DNA from: Methanobacterium sp.
GTDB lineage: Archaea; Methanobacteriota; Methanobacteria; Methanobacteriales; Methanobacteriaceae
Direction: 5' to 3'
Assembly: GCA_003162115.1 (NCBI GenBank)
Contig: PMMV01000086.1
Coordinates: 8,439-25,997, forward strand
DNA: 17,559 nucleotides
The notes under the pieces were generated by a model. That model was given only the letters and a program-made list of their open reading frames with translations, had not been told where the DNA came from and searched no databases. Positions 7,835-15,279 of the stretch are shown here, one piece after another. How positions within the stretch are numbered: the stretch's first letter is position 1; every line of letters starts with the position of its first letter. A program made the position numbers and the translations under genes.

Positions 7835-9268
7835 TTATTTCGATGTTTCACTTAGGTTTTGATACCATCCCTTACCTGTGCTGCCCTTAATTTTAGGTAA
7901 TATAAAACTCCTTAGAACAATTCCCATTATGACTTTAAACATGTAACGGTGCTTAAGAAGATATTTAGGTCTTGTGTAAAACTTGAAGTAGGCCTTGGCC
8001 AGCTTTCTTTCTACCATTTTCTTGCTTAGACCCAATTTTTCATATTTGATAACTGATTTTAGGACGGTGTATTGATCCCACTTTTCTGTGTCAATAAGAT
8101 CTTTTTCTTTCAATTCGTGATATATGGGTGTACCAGGGAAAGGCGTTAATATTGAGAATTGACTGTAGTCTGCATTGAGTTTTATGGAAAAATCAATGGT
8201 TTTATCTATCTCTTTACTGGTTTCCCCGGGAAATCCAAGGATAAATGAGGTTAAAATTTCCACACCTACTTCTTTAGCAGCTTTAACAGCCTCCTCTGCC
8301 TGTTTTAATGTTATTCCTTTTTTCATCAGATCTAAAACTCTTTGTGAACCCGATTCAACTCCGTAGTACAATGTACTTAGACCTGCACTTTTGAGTTTCT
8401 CTATAAGATTTTTGTCAACCATATCAACTCTTGACGAGGCAACAAAGCCTATATCTAATCCTCTATTTTTTATTTCATCCGCTATTAAATTCGCCCTAGG
8501 TTTATTGAGCATGAATGTGTCATCCATGAAGGCTATATCTTTAATTTTGTAATTTTCAACGAGTTGCTCAATTTCATTAACAACATTTTCTGCACTTCTA
8601 CTTCTAAATTTCTTACCCATTATTAGAGATGAAGAGCAGTAACCACATGAAAAAACGCATCCTCTACTTGTAATCATATCGCTTGATTTATTTTTCGTAG
8701 TACCATAGGATTCAAATGGGACCAAATGCCTGGCTGGAAAAGGAATTGAATCTAAGTCCTTAATCAATGGTCGAGGAGGATTTAGTTTGATGTTCCCATT
8801 ATTTAAATCCTGAAAGGCTATTCCTTTAATACTTTCAAGCTTTGCTGTGTTTGAGTCACAGTATTTTTCTGCAAGTTCTACCATGGTTTCTTCGCCCTCA
8901 CCAATAACCACTGCGTCAAGTGATTCAGAACATTTTAAAGTTTCAATAGGCATAAAAGTACTGTGAGGACCTCCTATAACAATCCCTGAGTCTGGTAAAA
9001 CTTTTTTAACTATATCTGAATATTCCAGAGCATTTTTTATGGTGGAAGTTGTTGCTGTGATACCTACTAACTTGGGATCAAGTTTTGATGCAATTTTAGC
9101 TACCTGATCGTGACCTAACTTCTCCAAATCATCGTCTATTATTTTAACAGATAACGAAGAATTTTCTAGAGCCCCTGCTAAGTACATGAGATTCAGTGGA
9201 GGGGTAATAAAACCTAAACCATTCTTTACCGCATTTTCATCGTAGGGGTTGATTAATAGTACGTCCAT
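7835..9268 (-). CDS. B12-binding-type radical SAM protein
   Basis: The 477-residue protein has an N-terminal Rossmann-like cobalamin-binding domain ([11 protein letters not shown], then [20 protein letters not shown] at 96-105 and [10 protein letters not shown]), followed by the radical SAM core. The 4Fe-4S ligands are Cys204, Cys208 and Cys211 in [12 protein letters not shown], with [22 protein letters not shown] and [12 protein letters not shown] behind them. The C-terminus is basic and partly hydrophobic. The His of the classical DxHxxG B12 motif is not seen, which is normal for this class. Such enzymes methylate unreactive carbons, close rings or modify lipids and cofactors; archaeal lipid-ring (Grs) enzymes belong to this broad group. 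No substrate can be assigned. AGGTGA at 9275-9280 lies six bases before ATG 9268. It seems to be transcribed alone. Confidence 0.88.
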   Translation of the reverse strand: MDVLLINPYDENAVKNGLGFITPPLNLMYLAGALENSSLSVKIIDDDLEKLGHDQVAKIASKLDPKLVGITATTSTIKNALEYSDIVKKVLPDSGIVIGGPHSTFMPIETLKCSESLDAVVIGEGEETMVELAEKYCDSNTAKLESIKGIAFQDLNNGNIKLNPPRPLIKDLDSIPFPARHLVPFESYGTTKNKSSDMITSRGCVFSCGYCSSSLIMGKKFRSRSAENVVNEIEQLVENYKIKDIAFMDDTFMLNKPRANLIADEIKNRGLDIGFVASSRVDMVDKNLIEKLKSAGLSTLYYGVESGSQRVLDLMKKGITLKQAEEAVKAAKEVGVEILTSFILGFPGETSKEIDKTIDFSIKLNADYSQFSILTPFPGTPIYHELKEKDLIDTEKWDQYTVLKSVIKYEKLGLSKKMVERKLAKAYFKFYTRPKYLLKHRYMFKVIMGIVLRSFILPKIKGSTGKGWYQNLSETSK

Positions 9269-9371
9269 CTCTAATCACCTTTAATTTTTTTAATCAAGAA
9301 CGTGTTTGGAGTTTATTTAAATACTACAGAATATTGATACTAATTTGATTCCATTCATCGTTTTTTCATCG

Positions 9372-9392
9372 AATTACGGTATTTTCCGAATT
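9372..9392. other. Bulged hairpin between radical SAM and MFS 2 genes
   Basis: AATT-A-CGG, a six-base loop and CCG-AATT can fold into a seven-pair stem with one bulged base. It lies 34 bases past the stop of MFS exporter 2 and about 100 bases before the radical SAM start. There is no T-tract directly behind it on the minus strand, so a terminator role is only a guess. Confidence 0.2.
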
Positions 9393-9425
9393 TCAGATAT
9401 CATTTTTCAAAAATTATCTACAGTT

Positions 9426-11141
9426 TTAATATGATTTTTCTTGGTCTTCATTTAATTTTAAATCAGCTTTTGAACCTGTTTTAATCTCTTCATGTTCATG
9501 AATATATTTTTCTCCACGAAGTGCAGATAGTATGGCTGCTATAGCGGATAATATTGCCCCAATGTAGAATGAAGTTTGTAGTGAGGGAACAAATGCATTT
9601 GCGAGGGTAGATGGGAACCATGTAGTACCAGTCAGTGTGTTTAAAGTTGAACTGGGTATTAGGGCTACAAATGATGATGGTAAATTGGCTAATATAGCAT
9701 TTACTGGATTATAACCTAAGAAGGCTGAAAATAATGCCGCTGTAGGTGGAATTTTACTTAGGACAGGGGCTAAATGTACAGCACCTATACTGGCCAGTGA
9801 TGATGTCATAGCTTCTGGGAATCTTTGAGTTATTCCAACGATAACTATGGTAAAAAATATGGCCATACTAGCTGTAAATGCGGTATTCATTATTGTGTAC
9901 ATCATACCCGAAGCAACACCCCTATCTTCTGATGGAACAGAATTCATTATGGATGCACTGTTTGGTGAACCAAACATACCGCTTCCAACCCCCATCATAA
10001 ACACTGCTAAACCAAATTCCAGGTAACTGAAATTGTAGGGAAGTGCTGCTAACAACAGGAAAGATAAAGTTACAACAACCATCCCCCCTGTAGCTATCCA
10101 ACGGGGACCGTATGTATCAGATAATATTCCCGATATTGGTCCCATGATAAGGATTCCTGCTGTTAATGGTAACATGTAAATACCAGCCCAGAAAGGAGTG
10201 GAACTGTAACTATAACCATGTAGTGGGAGCCATATTCCCTGCAGTAATAATATTAACATGAACATCATACCACCACGACCTAACGAACCCAGTAACCCAG
10301 CTAGATTCGCATACGCAAAACTCTTATTCTTAAACAAATCTAACCTGAACATTGGGGATTCGACACGATTTTCAACAAATGGGAACAGAATAAGTGAAAA
10401 CAATCCAATGACCATTGAAGCTATTACCCAAGGATTGTTCCATCCCATAGGGCTATTGCCGTAGGGTATCAATCCATAGGTTACCCCAACCAGTATAAGG
10501 GTGATACCTAAAACAAATGTAAGGTTTCCCCAAAGATCAATTTTTGTTTTTACTGCTTTTATGGACAGTTCTTTAAGCCTATAATAGGACCATATAGTTC
10601 CAATGACTCCAAATGGTACACTGACTAAAAATATATATCTCCAGTTAAACACGGCTAGTATTCCACCCAGGATTAAGCCCAAAAATGATCCTGACATTAC
10701 TGCCACCGTATTTATACCCAATGCTTTTCCTCGTTCATTGGATGGGAATGCATCTGTAAGTATGGCCGCACTATTCGCCATGAATAATGCACTGCCTACA
10801 GCCTGTACAATCCTGAAAATTATAATTTCTAATGCACCTGCATCACCTGTGGATGGAGTTAAAAACAACAATATAGACGCAAGGCTGAATATTAAAAAAC
10901 CCAACCTGAACATTTTTACTCTTCCATACATATCTGAAATCCTTCCGAAACTTAAAAGTAAAGTCGCGGTCACTAATCCATAACCCATTAATATCCATAA
11001 TAAATATTGGAATGAATTCAAAGGATTAATATTGATACCATTGAAAATTGCGGGAAGAGCTATCAAAACGATACTCATATTTATACTGCCCATTAAAGAG
11101 GCAATAACAACATTTGACATAGCTGTCCATTTATAATCCAA
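9426..11141 (-). CDS. MFS multidrug exporter 2, paralogue of exporter 1
   Basis: The 571-residue protein is a 14-helix DHA2-type exporter, collinear with exporter 1 at 4405-6123 and very similar along its whole length: shared blocks include [47 protein letters not shown] and [11 protein letters not shown]. Its C-terminal tail differs ([20 protein letters not shown]). The two arose by duplication. Differences cluster in helices 4-5 and in the outer loop before the last helix, where substrate choice could have diverged (inference). The frame opens at ATG 11156, but no ribosome-binding site precedes it. GGTTGTGA lies five bases before TTG 11141, at the same position as the TTG of exporter 1, so I start there ([10 protein letters not shown]). 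It has its own promoter and no close upstream partner. Confidence 0.88.
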   Translation of the reverse strand: MDYKWTAMSNVVIASLMGSINMSIVLIALPAIFNGININPLNSFQYLLWILMGYGLVTATLLLSFGRISDMYGRVKMFRLGFLIFSLASILLFLTPSTGDAGALEIIIFRIVQAVGSALFMANSAAILTDAFPSNERGKALGINTVAVMSGSFLGLILGGILAVFNWRYIFLVSVPFGVIGTIWSYYRLKELSIKAVKTKIDLWGNLTFVLGITLILVGVTYGLIPYGNSPMGWNNPWVIASMVIGLFSLILFPFVENRVESPMFRLDLFKNKSFAYANLAGLLGSLGRGGMMFMLILLLQGIWLPLHGYSYSSTPFWAGIYMLPLTAGILIMGPISGILSDTYGPRWIATGGMVVVTLSFLLLAALPYNFSYLEFGLAVFMMGVGSGMFGSPNSASIMNSVPSEDRGVASGMMYTIMNTAFTASMAIFFTIVIVGITQRFPEAMTSSLASIGAVHLAPVLSKIPPTAALFSAFLGYNPVNAILANLPSSFVALIPSSTLNTLTGTTWFPSTLANAFVPSLQTSFYIGAILSAIAAILSALRGEKYIHEHEEIKTGSKADLKLNEDQEKSY

Positions 11142-11179
11142 AATCTTCACAACCATTCTGCTGTTTTATGTTAAAACTG

Positions 11180-11200
11180 ATAATATATTGACTCATGTCA
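11180..11200 (-). promoter_or_regulatory. Promoter and possible operator of MFS exporter 2
   Basis: The minus strand carries the TATA-like AATATATTATC at 11180-11189. Directly upstream is TGACATGAGTCA (11189-11200), a palindrome with four-base arms, placed where a regulator could block or recruit TFB. A start about 25 bases downstream, near 11158, would leave a 17-base leader for the TTG start at 11141. Confidence 0.3.
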
Positions 11201-11253
11201 TCTCCCGCATATAATATTTATGCATAAAAATCATATTTCATAATAATAAAATT

Positions 11254-11709
11254 TTAAGGTATGACCATCACAGGAACTTGAGCTTCTCTTATTACTCTTT
11301 CTGTTACGCTTCCAATAGTAAATCTCTCAAGAGCGCTGTGTCTACCTGACGCTCCAATAATGACTAGATCAAAATTTCCTCTATTAATTGAATCGAGAAT
11401 TTCAATATAGGCTTTTCCCTCTTTAATTGAAGTGTTTATTTGAACATTTTTATTCCCATTTTGTTCGAGCTGTTTTTCGAATTCTTTAATTATCCCTTTT
11501 CCTTCGTCTCTCAATTCTTCGAAATAATTTTCATCAGGAGAAGGTAATGTTGAAATAGGTAAAATCGGAAGTCTTGGATAGTTAGGTTCAATAACAAATA
11601 GAACTGTAATATTACCGTTGTTTAGATCAGCAATACTTACAGCATGTTCAGATGCTCGTTTTGAATTTTCTGACCCATCAATGGGTAATAAAATATTTTT
11701 GTATATCAA
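11254..11709 (-). CDS. Universal stress protein (UspA family)
   Basis: The 151-residue protein has the single-domain Usp fold: N-terminal IYKNILLPIDGSENSKRA with the nucleotide-contacting Asp, a middle LFVIEPNYP strand, and the C-terminal ATP loop GASGRHSALERFTIGSVTER followed by VIREAQVPVMVIP. The loop has ten residues between the second and third glycine where the ATP-binding consensus has nine. Usp proteins bind ATP or AMP and are induced by stress; partners here are unknown. The frame opens at TTG 11733, overlapping the AbrB gene, but GAAGGTTA lies five bases before TTG 11709, which gives the usual family N-terminus. That leaves four bases after the AbrB stop, so the two genes form an operon. 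Confidence 0.9.
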   Translation of the reverse strand: MIYKNILLPIDGSENSKRASEHAVSIADLNNGNITVLFVIEPNYPRLPILPISTLPSPDENYFEELRDEGKGIIKEFEKQLEQNGNKNVQINTSIKEGKAYIEILDSINRGNFDLVIIGASGRHSALERFTIGSVTERVIREAQVPVMVIP

Positions 11710-11713
11710 TTTT

Positions 11714-11935
11714 CTAACCTTCGTTATTATCAAGTTCTTCCAATACTTTCAATGCAAAATCTCTCATCATATCTGCTTTCATAATTTTAATGACCTTTTT
11801 ATCGTCCCCATATACGATTAAACTATCACCAGCTTTAATATCATATTCATCTCGAGCTTTTTTAGGAATAACAATCTGTCCTCGCTCACCCACCTTAACA
11901 GAACCGTAAAATGATTTACTCTTGTTACCAGTCAT
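11714..11935 (-). CDS. AbrB/SpoVT-type transcriptional regulator
   Basis: The 73-residue protein is a typical swapped-hairpin AbrB domain: FYGSVKVGERGQIVIPKKARDEYDIKAGDSLIVY, with the GQIVIPK core, followed by a short helical tail (ADMMRDFALKVLEELDNNEG). Such proteins bind DNA as dimers; some are the antitoxin half of toxin-antitoxin pairs, but the gene behind it is UspA, not a PIN or MazF toxin, so I read it as a regulator. GTGGTG at 11940-11945 precedes ATG 11935. It leads the AbrB-UspA operon and probably controls itself, as many AbrB proteins do; a palindrome overlaps its TATA box. A decayed copy of its C-terminus lies at 7738-7815. Confidence 0.88.
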   Translation of the reverse strand: MTGNKSKSFYGSVKVGERGQIVIPKKARDEYDIKAGDSLIVYGDDKKVIKIMKADMMRDFALKVLEELDNNEG

Positions 11936-11972
11936 AAGACACCACTCTATACATATATTTCATCTTTTCATT

Positions 11973-11992
11973 ATTTATATGATAAATCATAT
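11973..11992 (-). promoter_or_regulatory. AbrB-UspA promoter with palindromic operator candidate
   Basis: The minus-strand TATA-like ATATAAAT lies at 11973-11980; a start near 11950 would leave a leader of about 15 bases that keeps the GTGGTG site. Overlapping it is ATATGAT-AA-ATCATAT (11977-11992), a perfect inverted repeat with seven-base arms. A regulator bound here would cover the TATA/BRE region, a classical repression layout in archaea. Binding by the encoded AbrB protein is inference. Confidence 0.4.
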
Positions 11993-12029
11993 TTAAATGT
12001 TAGTAATTATCAAATAAGATAAGTTTCAT

Positions 12030-12214
12030 TCACTTGGGAGGAACCATTTCATTATTATTGTACGCTGTGGAAGTATCTAATAAATAACCCCAACTAGAAA
12101 GGTGTTCTCTAAATATCATGGCCATTAGCCATCCTTTAGCTTCATCCCGTCGCCAATCTGCTTGACTTCAGCAGCTACTGACCACCAGTTTCGAACTTTC
12201 ACCCCTGCTTGACT
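12030..12214 (-). pseudogene. GC-rich frame-broken island: dead gene or structured RNA
   Basis: Between the pirin stop and the AbrB promoter the base composition changes: 12121-12210 is about 51% GC by hand count in an AT-rich region. On the minus strand one frame reads VKVRNWWSVAAEV and the next frame, shifted by one base, reads QADWRRDEAKGWLMAMIF and on to a stop at 12030-12032. Both look protein-like, with Trp, Arg and Ala uncommon in random AT-rich DNA, so a frame-broken gene fragment is likely. The decamer AGTCAAGCAG occurs twice (12205-12214 and 12158-12167), and ATGGC/GCCAT at 12118-12132 can form a small hairpin, so a structured RNA is not excluded. I do not recognise the family. Confidence 0.4.
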
Positions 12215-12223
12215 AAAATAATT

Positions 12224-13090
12224 TTATTTAACAAAGTTATCGGTTTGGAGATCTATCAAAGCTTGTTCGATTTCTTCAGAAGTGTTCATTACAAACGGCC
12301 CATATCTTACAATTGGTTCGTTAAGGGGTTTTCCTGAGATTAATAAAAATCTTACATAATTCTGGTCTGTTTTAGCTTTAATATAGTCCCCATCGCCAAA
12401 TATTACCATTTCAGTTGAAGATACAGCAGTCTCCCTCTTCGAGGATCCTTCTTCAAAGTCTCCGAAAATACCTTCACCTTCAAAAACATATGCAAAGACT
12501 GTGTGTCCTCTTTTAATCGGTTGTTTAAAAGATGAGTTTCTGGGTATAATCACGTCCAGATACATGGGATCAGCGAATATCTCAGTTACAGCCCCTTTAA
12601 CCCCATCCATGTTTCCTGCAATTATCCTAACCTTTACCCCATTTTCGCAGTGAAGTTCCGGAATTTGTGTCGATTTGACTTCCTGGTATCGTGGTGTAGT
12701 CATCTTAAGCTTAGCAGGTAGATTTATCCATAATTGAAATCCTTCCATCTTCCCCTTATCAGGTTTAGGCATTTCCTCATGGATAATTCCACTACCAGAA
12801 GTCATCCACTGGACATCATTCTTTTCTAATGTGCCTGAGTTACCCATACTATCTTTATGGTTGACCAAACCATCCAACATGTAAGTAACCGTTTCAATTC
12901 CCCTATGCGGATGCATTGGAAAACCTGCAAGATAATCATTGGGATCTTCAGATCCAAAATGGTCGAAGAGAAGGAAAGGATCTAGATAATCCAATTTTTG
13001 TGTTGCTATACTCCTACGTAAACGTACACCTGCACCTTCCATCACATAAATAGGGTCAATAACTTCAATAACCTGTCTCGTTACTTTCAT
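12224..13090 (-). CDS. Pirin family protein
   Basis: The 288-residue protein is a full-length bicupin pirin. The N-terminal domain has the metal-binding set: MHPHRGIETVTY (His60, His62) and SGSGIIHEEMP (His104, Glu106), matching the four iron ligands of known pirins. FLLFDHFG, EGFQLWINLP and the second cupin half (DPMYLDVIIP, FAYVFEGEG, LISGKPLNEPIVRYGPFVMN) complete the family pattern. Microbial pirins include quercetin 2,3-dioxygenase activities and stress-induced proteins of unknown substrate; neither can be chosen here. AGGAG at 13098-13102 lies seven bases before ATG 13090. The gene is divergent from the MFS 3 operon and looks monocistronic. Confidence 0.92.
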   Translation of the reverse strand: MKVTRQVIEVIDPIYVMEGAGVRLRRSIATQKLDYLDPFLLFDHFGSEDPNDYLAGFPMHPHRGIETVTYMLDGLVNHKDSMGNSGTLEKNDVQWMTSGSGIIHEEMPKPDKGKMEGFQLWINLPAKLKMTTPRYQEVKSTQIPELHCENGVKVRIIAGNMDGVKGAVTEIFADPMYLDVIIPRNSSFKQPIKRGHTVFAYVFEGEGIFGDFEEGSSKRETAVSSTEMVIFGDGDYIKAKTDQNYVRFLLISGKPLNEPIVRYGPFVMNTSEEIEQALIDLQTDNFVK

Positions 13091-13121
13091 TTTAATTCTC
13101 CTAATTATTGACTAATTTTTA

Positions 13122-13178
13122 TTTATATGCATTTTCTTACTGTTTTTTTTGTTAAATCACATGATATTGGGTGATTTA
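13122..13178 (-). promoter_or_regulatory. Pirin promoter with upstream inverted repeat
   Basis: The minus strand has a TATA-like ATATAAA at 13122-13128. About 25 bases upstream, TAAATCAC (13153-13160) and GTGATTTA (13171-13178) form a perfect eight-base inverted repeat with a ten-base spacer, a size and position fitting an operator for a dimeric regulator. The TATA box to ribosome-binding-site distance is tight, so the true start point is uncertain. Confidence 0.35.
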
Positions 13179-13237
13179 TCTTGAAATAGTTATAAATAAT
13201 CCAATTAACATTATTTTAATTTCAAGAAAATCTTTAT

Positions 13238-13323
13238 TTAATAGCTATGATTGGGTAGGGTAAAGTAGAATGTTGTCCCATTTCCAAGTTCTGATTCTGC
13301 CCAAATTTACCCCAAAATTTCAT
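13238..13323 (-). pseudogene. Remnant of a sensor histidine kinase C-terminus
   Basis: The minus strand from 13306 to the TAA at 13238-13240 reads IWAESELGNG-TTFYFTLP-NHSY-stop. This is the G2-box end of HATPase_c histidine kinases, normally GGKIWAESE.G.GTTFYFTLP. Just upstream, in a frame shifted by one base, is WGK, so a single missing A (GGTAAATTTGGG for GGTAAAATTTGGG) explains the break. No N, G1 or H box can be found further upstream, and the rest of the gap is AT-rich. The fragment is too short to work; a kinase gene once stood here. Confidence 0.65.
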
Positions 13324-13666
13324 GGAAGCGAATAAATGTTAATTTGTTTTTAAATAATTGAATTTGGCAAAATCTTATCGAAGAATTTCTATATTTAAAC
13401 ACTGTATCTTCAAGGATTTTAACTCAGACATATAAATTATTTATTTAATGTAAATTATTTATTTCATTCTATCATGTTGTAAGAAAAATATTCAAATAAT
13501 CCGACATTTAAATATTATAATTGATATACAAACTATTAGAGTGGTAAATTTAACTGACTTAGAATGTTTAGGATGGGTATAGCTATAATAAGACAGAAGA
13601 CATCAATGAACGAAATGAACAAACAAATGAATCATCTGGATATTCTGAAATCATATAACTATTGAT
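13324..13666. other. AT-rich part of the pirin/MFS 3 divergent gap
   Basis: This stretch holds no convincing gene. It contains an 18-base-period repeat at 13433-13464 and a 33-codon ATG frame at 13564-13665 with repeated ATGAA steps but no clear ribosome-binding site. Additional sequence of the lost histidine kinase was looked for here and not recognised. Confidence 0.4.
13433..13464. repeat. Two-copy 14-base direct repeat
   Basis: TAAATTATTTATTT occurs at 13433-13446 and again at 13451-13464, a period of 18 bases. The low-complexity AT sequence makes chance or slippage the simplest source; a regulator site pair for the downstream exporter is a weaker option, at about 260 bases from the start codon. 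Confidence 0.4.
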
Positions 13667-13678
13667 AAATTTATATTT
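13667..13678 (+). promoter_or_regulatory. TATA box for the MFS 3 operon
   Basis: AAATTTATATTT has the core TTTATATT at 13670-13677, the same string as in the HdeD-like promoter. A start about 25 bases on, near 13698, gives a leader of about 22 bases that still includes the weak GGAATGA site before ATG 13720. Confidence 0.5.
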
Positions 13679-13719
13679 TTGGGATTAACGATTTTAAAGA
13701 TCATAAATGGAATGATACC

Positions 13720-15249
13720 ATGGCTGAAAATCAGTATAAGTGGGGTGTAGTATTAATTGCCTGTTTGGCGATCTTTATTATTGTTTTAGATACGTCTGCT
13801 ATGAATGTAGCTATTACTACATTGGTTGTAGAATTAAATACTACTTTGTCAACCATCCAAGCTATCATTGCTTTATATGCCTTAATTATCGCTTCATTTT
13901 TGCTGTTAGGAAGTAAACTTCAGGATATTCTTGGTAGAAAGAGGACATTCATTATCGGATTGATTATATATGCCTGCGGAACCCTTGTAGCAACTTTGAG
14001 TATCAATGCTGCCATGTTAACCGTAGGATGGGCAGTTTTAGAGGGTATTGGTGCTGCTTTGATATTACCTGCAACCACGACTATAGTGGGGGCTAATTAT
14101 AAAGGTAAAGACAGAGTTACTGCATTTGGTATATGGGGGGGCATAGCAGCGGTTGGAGCTGCTGTCGGACCAATAGTAGGTGGAATTTTTACCACATATT
14201 TAACATGGCGACTGGTTTTCGGTTCAGAACTGCTTATTGTTGCCATTATATTCCTCTTCAGAAATCGCTTAACAGAATCAGAACCAACATTAAATTGGAA
14301 AGATTTAGACATATTAGGAGCGGTACTATCCATAATATCCTTGATTCTAATAGTTTTAGGCATATTATTACTGAGCAGCCCTCAAAACTGGGCATATGTC
14401 CCAGTATTTGTAGTTTCAGGAGCAATACTCTTTTTAATTTTCCTATACTGGCAGAGAAGAAGGATTTACAGAGGACAAGAACCATTATCTGATATCTCAC
14501 TCCTGAAAAATCGTGTATTTGGATTGGGTAATATAAACTCCATTATATCACAAATTCCTTTAGCTGGATTTCTTTTTATAATTCCAGTATTCTTGCAGCA
14601 GGTGACTAAGGCCACCGCATTTACAACTGGCCTGGCACTTTTACCTGCATCAATTACCATTTTACTCTTTTCATTACTTGGTGCAAAACTATCCTCTAGG
14701 TTAGGATCTAGATTCCTCTTGATGATAGGATTTATTATTTCAGCTATCGGGACATTTATAATGGGAGGAGTATTCAATTTAAACACCCAGATAGTTGATA
14801 TCATACCAGGAACAGTAGTATTTGGTATTGGAATAGGCTTTTTACTTTCACAGTTAACCAACCTAACCATGTCAGCTGCACGTTCTGATCAAGAAACGGA
14901 TGCTTCAGGTTTTCTTAATGCCTTCAAAAATTTAGGCTACTCCATGGGAACAGCTTTAATAGGTGTTTTATTATTAGTTGGAGTATTTGGTGGACTTACT
15001 ACCTCTATTAGTTCATCTGACCTATCGGGAAATATGACTACAGCACAGGTACAAGATAGCATCGTTAACTACGTAGAAAAAATGCAGACCACTACCCCGC
15101 AGGACATACCTCCAAATTTGGTGCCGGAAGTAACCCATATAGTGGATTCTGCCTTAAGTTCGGCAATGAAACAGACATTTAACATATTAACATTGATATT
15201 GCTCTTAGGATTTATTACAAGCATATTCTTGCCATCAAGAATAAAATAA
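13720..15249 (+). CDS. MFS drug exporter 3 (EmrB/QacA-like, 14 helices)
   Basis: The 509-residue protein has the DHA2 signatures: LDTSAMNVAITTL in helix 1 (motif D1), GSKLQDILGRKRTF (motif A), and GIGAALILPATTTIVG with GGIAAVGAAVGPIVGGIF (motif C). A second half carries GFLNAFKNLGYSMGTALIG, and a large extracytoplasmic loop (about 415-480) precedes the last helix. It should export lipophilic or cationic compounds in exchange for protons. It is only distantly related to exporters 1 and 2, with a different N-terminus and loop pattern. ATG 13720 follows GGAATGA at short spacing, a weak site. The gene leads a probable operon: the AI-2E-family gene begins 30 bases after its stop. Confidence 0.9.
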   Translation: MAENQYKWGVVLIACLAIFIIVLDTSAMNVAITTLVVELNTTLSTIQAIIALYALIIASFLLLGSKLQDILGRKRTFIIGLIIYACGTLVATLSINAAMLTVGWAVLEGIGAALILPATTTIVGANYKGKDRVTAFGIWGGIAAVGAAVGPIVGGIFTTYLTWRLVFGSELLIVAIIFLFRNRLTESEPTLNWKDLDILGAVLSIISLILIVLGILLLSSPQNWAYVPVFVVSGAILFLIFLYWQRRRIYRGQEPLSDISLLKNRVFGLGNINSIISQIPLAGFLFIIPVFLQQVTKATAFTTGLALLPASITILLFSLLGAKLSSRLGSRFLLMIGFIISAIGTFIMGGVFNLNTQIVDIIPGTVVFGIGIGFLLSQLTNLTMSAARSDQETDASGFLNAFKNLGYSMGTALIGVLLLVGVFGGLTTSISSSDLSGNMTTAQVQDSIVNYVEKMQTTTPQDIPPNLVPEVTHIVDSALSSAMKQTFNILTLILLLGFITSIFLPSRIK

Positions 15250-15279
15250 ATAAATATTTTTTAAATTTCAGGTGTAAAT

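Noticed and set aside
11714..11935. AbrB plus neighbour as a toxin-antitoxin pair
   Set aside because: The partner gene is a clear UspA protein with no PIN, MazF or Doc features.
12118..12214. tRNA gene, because of TTCGAA in a GC-rich stretch
   Set aside because: No acceptor stem, anticodon arm or proper T-stem can be formed on either strand.
13564..13665. 33-codon plus-strand ATG frame with repeated ATGAA steps
   Set aside because: No clear ribosome-binding site, no hydrophobic or other pattern, and it overlaps the start of the promoter region of MFS exporter 3.
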